55,496 nt of DNA, taken from contig CALWCH010000009.1 in NCBI GenBank assembly GCA_944376335.1, positions 1-55,496 on the forward strand. The letters run 5' to 3'. Below the pieces are notes generated by a model that made no database searches, was not told the origin of the DNA, and saw only the letters and a program-made list of their open reading frames with translations. Below are positions 22,731-32,853 of this stretch, piece by piece. Position 1 is the stretch's first letter. Every line of letters begins with the position of its first letter. The stretch is from an uncultured Clostridia bacterium. GTDB taxonomy: Bacteria > Bacillota > Clostridia > Christensenellales > Borkfalkiaceae. A program made the translations under genes and the position numbers.

Positions 22731-22967
22731 ATGCTGGAACTTATCAAGTATATCGTCGAACAGTTTGCAGAGGACAAAGAGGCCATCTCCTACGACGTCG
22801 AAGAGACGGACGACGCCATCACCGTCACCGTGCTCCTTGCCGAGTCGGACATGGGCAAGGTCATCGGCAAACAGGGCAAGATCGCCAAGGCGCTGCGCAC
22901 GCTCGTCCGCGCGGCGACGCCCAAGGGCAGCAAGAAGTACAATGTAGAGATCAAGGAGCGCGCATAA
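22731..22967 (+). CDS. khpA: KH-domain RNA-binding protein KhpA
   Basis: 78 residues. A single KH fold with the GKVIGKQGKIAKALRTLVRA loop (GxxG motif GKQG). KhpA pairs with KhpB/Jag and binds RNA, affecting cell elongation in streptococci. It is the last gene of the operon, before a strong terminator. Confidence 0.93.
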   Translation: MLELIKYIVEQFAEDKEAISYDVEETDDAITVTVLLAESDMGKVIGKQGKIAKALRTLVRAATPKGSKKYNVEIKERA

Positions 22968-22983
22968 CACCCCGCTCCGGACG

Positions 22984-23012
22984 CCCCGCGGCCAACTCGC
23001 CGCGGGGTCTTC
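22984..23012 (+). terminator. Terminator of the ffh-rpsP-khpA operon
   Basis: CCCCGCGGC/GCCGCGGGG stem (22984-22992 with 22999-23007), then TCTTCTCTT. From here to the promoter at 23178 I see nothing recognisable, only AT-rich sequence. Confidence 0.75.
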
Positions 23013-23177
23013 TCTTGCCCTCATTGTGGAATTCTCGCGGGCGAAAATTTTCAAAATATCTCAATCTGATTTCAAAACGCGCCGCTTTTGTGCAGAATGA
23101 TGAGTTTATCGCAATAAAACGTTCGCAAAATATACAAAAAAATGACGGGCGGTGTGGAATTTTTTTCGGGTAAGTAG

Positions 23178-23206
23178 TTGCAAATGCCGCCTTTGTGTGG
23201 TATAAT
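23178..23206 (+). promoter_or_regulatory. Promoter of the EPAE-repeat surface protein
   Basis: TTGCAA at 23178-23183, 17 bases, TATAAT at 23201-23206; the leader is about 128 nt. Confidence 0.7.
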
Positions 23207-23340
23207 TTTAACCAAATAAGAGTCGGCAGGCACCTGCCTGTCTGCTCCGTTTCTTGATTCGTGCGGACGATCGGGCGGCTGCCCAGGGGAGGCGGACGGC
23301 CGTCCGAGAGCATCCTCGCAAAACGAACAAAGGAGGGACT

Positions 23341-25482
23341 ATGTCAGAAGAAGAAAGAAAACCCGGGGAGATCCCCCAACCGGTTCCCGAAGAAGAACAC
23401 ATCGATGACCCCGCTTCCGTGACCGAAGTGCCCGAAGAAGCAGCGGAAGTGCCCGCAGAGGCACCCGTAGAAGAACCTGCAGAAGAACCTGCAGAAGAAC
23501 CTGCAGAAGAACCTGCAGAAGAACCTGCAGAAGAACTTGCAGAAGAGCCTGCAGAAGAGCCCGCAGTGCAGCAAGAGGCGCCCAAGCCGGCACCCGCACC
23601 CGCGGCAGAGGCAGACATCGAAGAGGACCCGCCCGAAGAGGACGACAAAAAGAGAAAGATGGTCATCGGCGTCAGCATCGTCGCTGCCATCGTCGCCATC
23701 TTCATCATCGTGCTGCTCTGCGTCATCGGCTCCTGCTCGCACCGCCATACGATGAGCTACGTCGATGAAGTCGCCTCCACCTGCGAAACGGCAGGCGTCG
23801 CCGCGCACTGGAACTGCTCCGAGTGCGGCAAAAACTATGCCGACGAAGCGGGCGCCGAAGAGCTCACCGACCTTGCCCTTCCCCTCGCCGCGCACACGCT
23901 CACGCATACCGATGAGGTCGCGTCCACCTGCGAAACGGCGGGCACCGACGAGTATTGGCACTGCACCGTCTGCGGGAAGAACTTCGCCGACGAGGCTTGC
24001 ACCGAGGAAGTCATGAGCCTTTCCGATCTCACCCTTCCCCTCGCCGCGCACACGCTCACGCACACCAACGAGGTCGCCTCCACCTGCGAAACGGCAGGCA
24101 CCGCCGAATATTGGCACTGCACCGTCTGCGAGAAGGACTTCGCCGACGAGGCATGCACCGAAGAACTCCACGACCTCTCCCTTCCCCTCGCCGCGCACAC
24201 CTTTGCCGAGGACGAATACGTCGCTCCCACCTGCGAAGCGACCGGTCTCTCCGCAGGCACGCACTGCTCCGTCTGCAACGAAGTCTTTGCCGCGCAGGAG
24301 ACCATCCCCGCGCTCGGCCATGCCCTTCCCGAAGAGGGCTTTACGATCACGGAGGTGCCCACCTGCACCGTGGGCGGCAGCGGAACGTATGAGTGCGCGC
24401 GCTGTCACGAGGTCATTCCAACGCCCGTCGAGCCGCTCGGCCATGCCGAAACGCAGCTTCAGGGGAAGGAACCCACCTGTGAGGATGAGGGCTACTACGG
24501 CGAGGTCATCTGCACCCGCTGCGGCGAGACGGTGAGGGACCGCATCGTGCGCCCCGCGCTCAACCACGACTATGTCCTTTCGGAGAACAACTGCGATCCC
24601 ACCTGCATCCAGGCAGGTCTTGAGGGGCAGATGATCTGCACGCGCTGCAATAAGATCGACCCCGACCATCCCGGCACCGTCATCCCCGCACTCGGCCACG
24701 AAAAGCCCGCGGACGACAGCCTGATCGAACGGGTAGAGCCCACCTGCACGACGGACGGCTCCGAGACCTACGTCTGCACCCGCTGCGACGTTACCCACAC
24801 GGATATCCTTACGCTGCTCGGCCACGACCCCGTCCCGGAGGGCAACGACGAGGCGACCTGCACCGCCGCCGGGCTCGAGGGCAGAACGGTCTGCACCCGC
24901 TGCCAGGAAGTGCAGAACGAGGGCACCGTCATCGCGCCCCTCGGCCACACCGTCTCCAACAACGTATGCGCCGTCTGCAATACGCCTGCAAGCACGGGCT
25001 TTACCTTCGCGCTCAACAGCGATCGTCAGAGCTACATGCTCGTCAATATCGGCACCTGCACGGACACCGATATCATCATCCCCGATACCTACACCGATGA
25101 ATTGAACGGCCTCGGCGCCCTGCCCGTCACGAGCATCGCCAACATGGCGTTCTTCGGCGCAAGCAGCGTCGTCTCCATCAGCATCCCTTATTCCGTCACG
25201 AGTGTCGGCACCATGGCATTCATGAACTGCACGAGCCTTGCAAACGTCAAGTTCGGCGCAGCCGTCACCTCCATCGGTTCGGGAGCATTCATGGGCTGTG
25301 AAAACCTCACGTCCGTCCGCTTTGCAGGCGACGCGGAGGGCTGGAGCGTCTCCAACGTCGTCGGTGCGGCAGGCACCCCCGTCGACAGCGCACAGCTTTC
25401 CGACCCCGCACAGGCAGCCGTCCTCTTCAAGGAGACCTACCTGCAGTACGACTGGACGAAGAGCCCCGCCACCGTCGGCTGA
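23341..25482 (+). CDS. Membrane-anchored protein with EPAE tandem repeat, Cys-pair repeats and a BspA-type LRR
   Basis: 713 residues from ATG 23341 (AAGGAGGG upstream). The order is: an acidic Pro/Glu/Ala segment (1-100) with about eight EPAE units; a KKRK stop-transfer edge; one membrane span (about 104-128, VIGVSIVAAIVAIFIIVLLCVIGSC); then roughly a dozen repeats built on TCETAGTxxYWHCTVCGKNF or TCTxxGLEGxxVCTRC, each with paired cysteines (about 130-560); then a short BspA-like leucine-rich repeat (ITSIGSGAFMGCENLTSVRF type, about 590-670). Without a signal peptide, the acidic part should face the cytoplasm and the cysteine repeats the outside. Such Cys-pair/LRR_5 proteins are common on gut Clostridia; ligand unknown. 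Confidence 0.8.
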   Translation: MSEEERKPGEIPQPVPEEEHIDDPASVTEVPEEAAEVPAEAPVEEPAEEPAEEPAEEPAEEPAEELAEEPAEEPAVQQEAPKPAPAPAAEADIEEDPPEEDDKKRKMVIGVSIVAAIVAIFIIVLLCVIGSCSHRHTMSYVDEVASTCETAGVAAHWNCSECGKNYADEAGAEELTDLALPLAAHTLTHTDEVASTCETAGTDEYWHCTVCGKNFADEACTEEVMSLSDLTLPLAAHTLTHTNEVASTCETAGTAEYWHCTVCEKDFADEACTEELHDLSLPLAAHTFAEDEYVAPTCEATGLSAGTHCSVCNEVFAAQETIPALGHALPEEGFTITEVPTCTVGGSGTYECARCHEVIPTPVEPLGHAETQLQGKEPTCEDEGYYGEVICTRCGETVRDRIVRPALNHDYVLSENNCDPTCIQAGLEGQMICTRCNKIDPDHPGTVIPALGHEKPADDSLIERVEPTCTTDGSETYVCTRCDVTHTDILTLLGHDPVPEGNDEATCTAAGLEGRTVCTRCQEVQNEGTVIAPLGHTVSNNVCAVCNTPASTGFTFALNSDRQSYMLVNIGTCTDTDIIIPDTYTDELNGLGALPVTSIANMAFFGASSVVSISIPYSVTSVGTMAFMNCTSLANVKFGAAVTSIGSGAFMGCENLTSVRFAGDAEGWSVSNVVGAAGTPVDSAQLSDPAQAAVLFKETYLQYDWTKSPATVG
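23473..23566 (+). repeat. 12-bp coding minisatellite (EPAE units)
   Basis: About eight head-to-tail copies of GAACCTGCAGAA, the first five identical and the last ones drifting (GAACTTGCAGAA, GAGCCTGCAGAA, GAGCCCGCAG). Near-identity at the DNA level suggests recent slippage; changes are multiples of 12 and keep the frame. Confidence 0.85.
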
Positions 25483-25502
25483 GCGTCTTCCCAAAACCCA
25501 CA

Positions 25503-25533
25503 AAAGGGCGGAGTTGTCTCCGTCCTTTTTTCG
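25503..25533 (+). terminator. Terminator after the surface-protein gene
   Basis: AAAGGGCGGAG-TTGT-CTCCGTCCTTT with a T-run. Confidence 0.85.
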
Positions 25534-25542
25534 TGCAGGAAA

Positions 25543-25579
25543 GCGCCCGCGGGGCGGCAAACTGCCGCCCCGCGGGCGC
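25543..25579. repeat. 17-bp perfect GC hairpin between convergent genes
   Basis: Arms 25543-25559 and 25563-25579 with loop AAC. It stands between the plus-strand terminator and the pgi terminator, so it may insulate the two transcripts. Confidence 0.7.
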
Positions 25580-25585
25580 AAAATA

Positions 25586-25617
25586 GAAGGTGCGCGGCCG
25601 AATGGCCGCGCGCCTTC
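25586..25617 (-). terminator. Terminator hairpin of pgi
   Basis: A 14-bp stem with one G-T pair (GAAGG..GGCC/GGCC..CCTTC); on the minus strand it is followed by TATTTTG. Confidence 0.65.
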
Positions 25618-25634
25618 CGCAATTCTAACTGAAA

Positions 25635-27062
25635 TCAGACGATATATGCGGGATCGCTCGCCGCATTGTCGAGCTCCTTCTTCTGCTCTGCATAGCCGGG
25701 CTTGCCAAGGAGCGCAAACGTCGCCTTCTTGCCCGCCTCCACGCCGGGCTGGTTGAAGGTGTTGATGTTGAACATCGCGCCCGCATAGGCGGTCTGCAGC
25801 TCGAAGAGGAACAAAAGCTGTCCGAGCGTAAACTCATTGACTTCGGGCAGGGTGATGGTGTAGTTGAGCCTTCCCGACTTGGTCAGGGCATACGCCGTCG
25901 CCTTGTTCTCCGCCTGAATGAGCTCTTCCATCGTGTGCCCGCCGAGGAAGCCCACGTCGGGGATATCCTCACAGCCGTGGGGGATGGGGTACTTCTCCTT
26001 GTAGCTCCCTACGGAGAGGAAGGTCACCACCTTGTCATACGGCCCTTCGGTGTAGAGCTGTACCTGCGAGTGCTGGTCGGTAACGCCGAGTGCCTTCACG
26101 GGCGTCTGGCCGACGTTGCAGGGGGTGCCGTCCAAAGTCACGTTCTTGCCGAGCGACTCCGCCCACAGCTGCGCATACCAGTCGGAAACGGTGCGCAGGT
26201 TGTCGGAATAGGGCATGAGCACGCCGATGTTCTTGCCGTCGTTCATCGCAATGTACTGCAGCGTCGCGCACAGGAGCGCGGGATTCTTCTTGAGGTCAGC
26301 GCTCTTGCACAGCTTGTCCATATATGCCGCGCCCTTCAAGAGCAGCTTGATGTCGATGCCTAAGACCGCCGCAGGCAAGAGGCCCACGGGGGAGAGTTCG
26401 GAAAATCTCCCGCCCACGCCGTCGGGCAGCACATAGCTCTTCACGCCGCCGAGCTTATTCGAGATCTTCACAAGATTGCCCTTCGCGGCGTCCGTCGTAA
26501 AGACGACGTGGTCCTTCACATTCTCGCCCGCCTTTTCCAAAAGGTCTGCAATGATGAGGTACTGCGTCATCGTCTCGCTCGTCGCGCCCGACTTGGAGAT
26601 GACGTTGAAGCACGTCTTTTTGATGTCGATAACATCGAGAAGCTCCTTCATGCGGACGGGGTCCACGTTGTCCTCCACAAAGAACTTGGGCCCCTTGCGC
26701 CTGGACTTGGGCAAATCGTTGTAGTGCAGGTGGCAGAGCGCGTTGAACGCCATAATGGGCCCGAGCGCCGAACCGCCGATGCCGAGCACCACGAAGTTGT
26801 CAAAATTGCGCCGTATCTTCTTGGCCTCTTCCAAAATATCGGCAACGATCTCATCCTGGTTATAGGGGAGCTCCGTCCAGCCCATAAACAGCTCATCCTT
26901 GCCCCTGTTCTCTGCAACATAGGCGTGTGCCGCCTTGGCGAGCTTCTTCGTCGCATCCAGCGTCTTCTGCGAGATGCCCTTGTCGCCGAGGTACTTGTCC
27001 GTCATGTTGGTGTAGTCCACGCGCACGCGGAGCGCCTTGCGCAGTTCGTCCGTCAATCTCAT
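25635..27062 (-). CDS. pgi: Glucose-6-phosphate isomerase
   Basis: 475 residues. Key blocks are VVLGIGGSALGPIMAF, VISKSGATSETMTQYL, PDGVGGRFSELSPVGLLPAA, a TDQHSQVQLYTEGP stretch with the catalytic His, and the C-terminal Lys region. It interconverts glucose-6-P and fructose-6-P in glycolysis. It has its own promoter and a GAGGAAA ribosome site, and is transcribed toward the surface-protein gene. Confidence 0.95.
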   Translation of the reverse strand: MRLTDELRKALRVRVDYTNMTDKYLGDKGISQKTLDATKKLAKAAHAYVAENRGKDELFMGWTELPYNQDEIVADILEEAKKIRRNFDNFVVLGIGGSALGPIMAFNALCHLHYNDLPKSRRKGPKFFVEDNVDPVRMKELLDVIDIKKTCFNVISKSGATSETMTQYLIIADLLEKAGENVKDHVVFTTDAAKGNLVKISNKLGGVKSYVLPDGVGGRFSELSPVGLLPAAVLGIDIKLLLKGAAYMDKLCKSADLKKNPALLCATLQYIAMNDGKNIGVLMPYSDNLRTVSDWYAQLWAESLGKNVTLDGTPCNVGQTPVKALGVTDQHSQVQLYTEGPYDKVVTFLSVGSYKEKYPIPHGCEDIPDVGFLGGHTMEELIQAENKATAYALTKSGRLNYTITLPEVNEFTLGQLLFLFELQTAYAGAMFNINTFNQPGVEAGKKATFALLGKPGYAEQKKELDNAASDPAYIV

Positions 27063-27101
27063 ATAATTTCCTCCGTTTTCGGCATATCAGCCAACACTCA
27101 T

Positions 27102-27130
27102 ATTGTAGAACATTCTCGCCGCAATGTCAA
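27102..27130 (-). promoter_or_regulatory. Promoter of pgi
   Basis: On the minus strand TTGACA (27130-27125), 17 bases, TACAAT (27107-27102). Confidence 0.75.
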
Positions 27131-27185
27131 TAGCCAGCCCCAAAAAAGAGGCGCGAAAAGCAAACTTTTTTAAAAATTCCCCCCT

Positions 27186-28703
27186 TCAGGCGGCAGTTTG
27201 ATGCCTCTTCCGCCGAGCGGGCAGCACGCGCCCCAAGAGCGCCTTGAAGTCACAGAGCTTCAAGAGCGAAAAGAGCCCCGCCTCGATGCCCGCCGCAAAC
27301 AGCAAGGTCACGATGAGCGCGGGCACAAAGCTCAAGTGCAAAAAGGCAAGCCTTCGTACAAAATAGCCCGCCCCCGCCGCCATGCCCGCCGCAAGCAGCA
27401 CCTTCATGGCATACCGTTTGGAGCGCAGCCGCCCTGTCTTTTTGCGCAGCACAAACAGCGAGAGGGCGGCAGAGAGCGCATACTCCGCGCCCATGCCTAT
27501 AAGCAGCGCCCCGCCCGAGAGCGTTCCCGTAAGAAAGATCACCGAAAGCAGCATCGCCCCCGCCCCCGCCGCAAAGATCAAGAGCGTCGCCCGCTCGCAG
27601 TGCAGCGAATTGAGTAAGCTTCCCGAAATGAGGGTGAGGCTCATCGGAAGGAGAAGGAGGGATCCGAAGGCGATCATCTCCCCGCTCTTGGGGCTGTCAA
27701 AGAGCAAAATGCCGATATCCCGCCCGCACACGGCATAGAGGGGCAAGAGCGCCCCCGAAACGAGCAGCGCGGCATTTAAGGCCTTCTCCGTGAGGGCGGC
27801 AAGCTTTTCCTTCTCCCCCCGCGCGGCGGCCTCCGAAAAGGCGGGAACGAGTACGAGCGCCAGCGAACTCAAAAAGGCAGAGGGGATGTGCATCACGGGC
27901 ATCACCATGCCCGTCACGATGCCGTACTCCGCCATCGCCTCCGAGGAAGTCGCCCCCGCCGCCGTCAGGGCAAGCGGAAAGAGGAAGGAGACGGCCGTTC
28001 CCGCCAGCGTGGAGAGCGCCCGCACGAGGGTCACGGGCAGCGCCGCCCGCACGAGGGGTCGTATTTCCCCCTTGGGCGAGCCGAGCCTTCCCCCGCGCGC
28101 AAGAAAGCACCCCAGCGCCGCCCCGAAGGAGACGAGGTGCGAGAGCATCGCCGCCCCCGCCGCCAAATTTTCTTTGGGGAGCGATAGGGGAAAGAGCACG
28201 AGCATGAGAACGCCAAAGGAGATCATCGCGATCTCTTCCGCAAGCTCCAAAAAGGAGTAGGCAAAAAAGCGCTTCTCCCCCCAGAATCCGCCCCGTAAGA
28301 CGGCGTAGAGGGCGGTAAAGGGCAGGCACAGAAGAAGGATATAAAAGAGCCCCTCTGCGCCGCCGTCCGAAAACAGCGGCCCCACAAGCGGCCGCAGGGC
28401 AAACAGGGCGAGCGTAAAAAAGAGGGATACGCCCAGCGAGAGCAGCATGGCAGCCGACTGCGCCCTGCGGGCGGCGCGCATATTCCCCCGCGCGCGGTGA
28501 GAGGCGAGCGTCCGCGAGAGCGTCACGGGCAGCCCGCTTAAAGAGAGCGTCGCAAACACAGAAAAGACGGCAAGCGCCATCTGATACCGCCCGAGCCCCG
28601 CAGAGCCCAGCACGCGCGAGAGAAGGATGCGGTATAAAAAACCGAGGCAGTGCTCGGCGGCGGAGAGGGCGGTCATCAGCGAGGCGGTGCGCAGCGTTTC
28701 CAT
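27186..28703 (-). CDS. MATE-like lipid/polysaccharide flippase (MurJ/SpoVB superfamily)
   Basis: 505 residues from ATG 28703, chosen because TACAAT lies seven bases upstream and the first helix then starts properly (METLRTASLMTALSAAEHCLGFLYRILLSRVLGSAGLG). Twelve to fourteen hydrophobic segments run the full length. The N-terminal pattern (FLYRILLSRVLGSAGLGRYQMA) is that of polysaccharide-export/SpoVB-type flippases, which move lipid-linked precursors across the membrane. Whether it serves vegetative wall, spore cortex or another glycan is not visible. Confidence 0.85.
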   Translation of the reverse strand: METLRTASLMTALSAAEHCLGFLYRILLSRVLGSAGLGRYQMALAVFSVFATLSLSGLPVTLSRTLASHRARGNMRAARRAQSAAMLLSLGVSLFFTLALFALRPLVGPLFSDGGAEGLFYILLLCLPFTALYAVLRGGFWGEKRFFAYSFLELAEEIAMISFGVLMLVLFPLSLPKENLAAGAAMLSHLVSFGAALGCFLARGGRLGSPKGEIRPLVRAALPVTLVRALSTLAGTAVSFLFPLALTAAGATSSEAMAEYGIVTGMVMPVMHIPSAFLSSLALVLVPAFSEAAARGEKEKLAALTEKALNAALLVSGALLPLYAVCGRDIGILLFDSPKSGEMIAFGSLLLLPMSLTLISGSLLNSLHCERATLLIFAAGAGAMLLSVIFLTGTLSGGALLIGMGAEYALSAALSLFVLRKKTGRLRSKRYAMKVLLAAGMAAGAGYFVRRLAFLHLSFVPALIVTLLFAAGIEAGLFSLLKLCDFKALLGRVLPARRKRHQTAA

Positions 28704-28776
28704 ACCCTCTATTGTATTCGGCATGTCCTTTTTGTTATGTGTGCGCTTTTGCGCCCGCAGCGCATAAAATAGGGGT

Positions 28777-29064
28777 ATGGAATATGTGCTCACCCTTCAC
28801 CGCCCCCGTCTCTACCGCGTCAAGCGGCACGATACCCTCGAGGGCATCGCCCGCACCTTCTCGCTCCCGCCCCGCGTCCTCGCCGCCAAAAACCATTTAA
28901 CGCACGAGCCCGAAGAGGGGCGCGTCCTCGTTCTTCCCGATGGGGGCGATCTCTACTTCGTCCGCGGCGGCGAAACAAAGACGCTGCTTTCGGGCAGCGA
29001 GCAAAATTTCGAAGAGAAAAACTGCACAAAACTTCTGTACCCGACGCAGCAAGTCCTGCTCTGA
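28777..29064 (+). CDS. Small LysM-domain protein
   Basis: 95 residues. YRVKRHDTLEGIARTFSLPPRVLAAKN...VLVLP is a complete LysM fold (about residues 13-53). There is no signal peptide, so despite the peptidoglycan-binding fold it may act inside the cell or be loaded on spores. The C-terminal 40 residues are unrecognised. It is divergent from the flippase gene. TAAAAT lies six bases before the ATG (leaderless-type). Confidence 0.75.
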   Translation: MEYVLTLHRPRLYRVKRHDTLEGIARTFSLPPRVLAAKNHLTHEPEEGRVLVLPDGGDLYFVRGGETKTLLSGSEQNFEEKNCTKLLYPTQQVLL

Positions 29065-29086
29065 ACGCGCCAAAAATCCCCCAAAA

Positions 29087-29150
29087 ACGGGCAAAATGTG
29101 CCCTTTTCCGCCGTCATACCGCCCTCCCAAAGGGCTCCCGCTCGCTTTTT
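29087..29150 (+). terminator. Two terminator-like hairpins after the LysM gene
   Basis: GGGC-AAAATGT-GCCC followed by TTTT (29091-29109), and GCCCTCCCAAAGGGC followed further on by CTTTTTT. Confidence 0.55.
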
Positions 29151-29197
29151 TGGGCAATCTATACACTCTCATAGGCAAACTTTGTTATGATTGCCTA

Positions 29198-29226
29198 TTG
29201 CAAAATCGGGCATTTTCGTGTAAAAT
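29198..29226 (+). promoter_or_regulatory. Promoter of the MsmK/UgpC-type ATPase gene
   Basis: TTGCAA at 29198-29203, 17 bases, TAAAAT at 29221-29226. Confidence 0.7.
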
Positions 29227-29254
29227 ATCCTCAAAACATGATTTGGAGGAAACT

Positions 29255-30604
<1,350 letters not shown>

Positions 30605-30622
30605 GTCTTCATTGCTTTTACC

Positions 30623-30656
30623 AAAGAAACGCTCGCACGTTCGGGCGTTTCTTTTT
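30623..30656 (+). terminator. Terminator after the MsmK-type ATPase
   Basis: AAAGAAACGCTCG pairs with CGGGCGTTTCTTTTT. Confidence 0.85.
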
Positions 30657-30718
30657 GCCCTTTTTCGGGGGAGCGCGCCCGCCCCGCCGCCGCATTTTCG
30701 CCTTCTCGCGCAAACAAT

Positions 30719-30747
30719 TTGACAAACCGCGCAAAAACCGCTATACT
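30719..30747 (+). promoter_or_regulatory. Promoter of the metal-permease operon
   Basis: TTGACA at 30719-30724, 17 bases, TATACT at 30742-30747. Confidence 0.8.
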
Positions 30748-30791
30748 TTTCCCCGTTACGGGCGAACTTTTCGCCCTTTCAAGGAGGCCGC

Positions 30792-31730
30792 ATGGCAGAC
30801 GTCATTTTAGACGCGCTTTTCGATACCTTAAAGCTCTTTCCCTTCCTGTTCGTCCTATATGTGCTCATCGAACTTTTGGAGCACCGCACGCGGGTGGGGT
30901 CGCCCTCGCGCGCCCTTTCGGGGAAGACCGCGCCCCTCATCGGCGCTGCAACGGGCCTTGTGCCCCTGTGCGGCTTTTCGGTCATGGCCGCAAAGCTCTT
31001 CGAGCGCGGCATCGTCACCCTCGGCACGCTGCTCTCGGTCTTTATTGCCACCAACGACGAGGCACTCCTCGTCCTCGCTCTCTCTTCTCTTCCCTGGCAG
31101 CCAAAGCTCCTCTCCATCGCCCTTCTCTGCGCCTTCAAACTCGTCTTGGCCGTCGGAGCGGGGTATCTCACCGATTTTTTCCTCCGCAAGAGAGCGCAGC
31201 CCCTCGCCCCTCTCCCCGAGGCGCACGAGCACGAACACGAGCATCACCACGAACACCACGACCACGATCACGAACACGACCATGAAGAGGGGGAATTTCA
31301 CGTCTGCGAGCACAAGCACAAGGGCGCACTCACGCTCTATCTCTTCTCGCCCCTGCTGCACGCGCTTGAGGTCGCGGCGGCGGTGCTCCTTGTCAACTTT
31401 ATCTTCGGCGCCCTCTTTCATCTCATCGGGGAAGAGAAGGTCGTCGGCTTTTTAACGGGCGCGGGCTATTGGTTCCAGCCCCTCGTCTCCGTCCTCATCG
31501 GCGTCGTGCCCAACTGCGCGTCGAGCGTCGTCCTCGCGGAGACGTTCGCAATGGGCGGGCTCACCTTCTCCGCCTGCCTTGCGGGGCTTGTCGTAAACAC
31601 TGGCCTCGGCGTCCTCGTCCTCTTCAAACGCGCCAATATGCGAAAGTGCGCCCTCGCGATTCTCGGCGTCCTCGCCCTTCTGGGGCTCGTCGTCGGATAC
31701 GCAGGCAACGCCATCGAGCTCTTACTCTAA
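30792..31730 (+). CDS. Putative heavy-metal permease, ArsP_2/DUF2899 type
   Basis: 312 residues and about nine or ten membrane spans in two halves. A central cytoplasmic loop (about residues 140-175) is extremely His-rich (HEHEHEHHHEHHDHDHEHD), a typical metal buffer. Conserved small motifs GLVPLCGFS and GVVPNCASSVVLAE occur at equivalent positions in the halves, each with a Pro-Cys pair, as in the putative 10-TM metal exporter family. Zn, Mn or another soft metal is plausible, but specificity is inference. hisC follows 10 bases later. Confidence 0.75.
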   Translation: MADVILDALFDTLKLFPFLFVLYVLIELLEHRTRVGSPSRALSGKTAPLIGAATGLVPLCGFSVMAAKLFERGIVTLGTLLSVFIATNDEALLVLALSSLPWQPKLLSIALLCAFKLVLAVGAGYLTDFFLRKRAQPLAPLPEAHEHEHEHHHEHHDHDHEHDHEEGEFHVCEHKHKGALTLYLFSPLLHALEVAAAVLLVNFIFGALFHLIGEEKVVGFLTGAGYWFQPLVSVLIGVVPNCASSVVLAETFAMGGLTFSACLAGLVVNTGLGVLVLFKRANMRKCALAILGVLALLGLVVGYAGNAIELLL

Positions 31731-31740
31731 GGAGAAACCC

Positions 31741-32808
31741 ATGCAATATCTCAGCCGCCGCTCTTTAAACATCGCCCCCTACACGGCGGGCGAACAGCCC
31801 AAGGAAAGAACGTACATCAAGCTCAACACCAACGAGAACCCATACCCGCCCTCGCCGCGCGTTCAGGAAGTTCTGCGCGCCTTTGATGCGGGCACTCTCC
31901 GCCTCTATCCCCGCCCCGATGCGGACGGCCTTCGTGAGGCAATCGCCCGTGCAGAGGGCGTAAAGCCTCAAAACGTCTTTTGCGGCAACGGCTCGGACGA
32001 AGTCCTCGCCCTCTCCTTCCCCGCCTTCTTCGACGAAGGGGGTCTCCCCGCATGCTTTGCAAACCTCACCTACAGCTTCTACGAGGTCTTCGCGTCCTTC
32101 TTCGGCGTCAACACGCACATCGTGCCCCTTTTAGAGGACTTCTCCTTCGATCTCTCGGCCATGCTCGCCGCCGACTGCAAGGGGTACTATCTCTGCAACC
32201 CCAACGCCCCCACGGGCATCGCCCTGCCGAGGGAGACGGTGGAAGCCTTCGTCTCCAAGGCAAGGGAAAAGGGTCGCATCGTCATTGCGGACGAGGCGTA
32301 CATGGACTTCTTCGGCGAATCTGCCGTGCCCCTCACAAAAAGTTACGATAACCTTCTCGTCGTCAAAACGTTCTCCAAGAGCTATTCGCTCGCGGGCATC
32401 CGCTGCGGCTATGCGGTGGGGGATACGGGCCTCATCTCCGCCCTCTTCCGCATGAAGGACTGTTTCAATTCCTACCCCGTCGACGCCGTCTGCCAAGCCG
32501 TCTGCGCCGCCGCCGTAGAGGATAAAGACTACCGCGAGAAGACGTGCACCCTCGTCAAAACAGAGCGCGAACGGGTGAGAAGCGAACTTCTCTCCCTCGG
32601 CTTCACGGTGCCGAAAAGCGGCGCCAACTTCCTCTTCGCGGGAAGGGTAATTTTAAGCGGCGAAGAACTCTATTCTGCCCTAAAGCGGGAGGGCGTCCTC
32701 GTCCGCTTCTGGAACAAACCCATTCTCAAAGATTTTCTCCGCATCACCGTCGGCACGCCCTCGGAAAACGATGCGCTCCTTGAAAAATTAAAAGAAATTC
32801 TCCGTTAA
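31741..32808 (+). CDS. hisC: Histidinol-phosphate aminotransferase (class I/II aminotransferase)
   Basis: 355 residues. KLNTNENPYPPSP at the N-terminus and GNGSDEVLAL, NPNAPTGIAL, DEAYMDFF, and TFSKSYSLAGIRCGY with the PLP lysine identify HisC. It transfers the amino group from Glu to imidazole-acetol phosphate in histidine synthesis; related enzymes act on aromatic amino acids. No other his gene is near, so paralogous function is possible. Confidence 0.88.
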   Translation: MQYLSRRSLNIAPYTAGEQPKERTYIKLNTNENPYPPSPRVQEVLRAFDAGTLRLYPRPDADGLREAIARAEGVKPQNVFCGNGSDEVLALSFPAFFDEGGLPACFANLTYSFYEVFASFFGVNTHIVPLLEDFSFDLSAMLAADCKGYYLCNPNAPTGIALPRETVEAFVSKAREKGRIVIADEAYMDFFGESAVPLTKSYDNLLVVKTFSKSYSLAGIRCGYAVGDTGLISALFRMKDCFNSYPVDAVCQAVCAAAVEDKDYREKTCTLVKTERERVRSELLSLGFTVPKSGANFLFAGRVILSGEELYSALKREGVLVRFWNKPILKDFLRITVGTPSENDALLEKLKEILR

Positions 32809-32853
32809 ACGTCGGAATACTCTCGAACGTCGGTCGGAAAAAAGGAAACGCCC

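Noticed and set aside
23344-25581. A 745-residue open frame on the minus strand opposite the EPAE surface protein
   Set aside because: It is a shadow of GC-rich repetitive coding DNA: poly-Val/Ala/Asp translation, no ribosome site, and it reads through the terminator hairpins.
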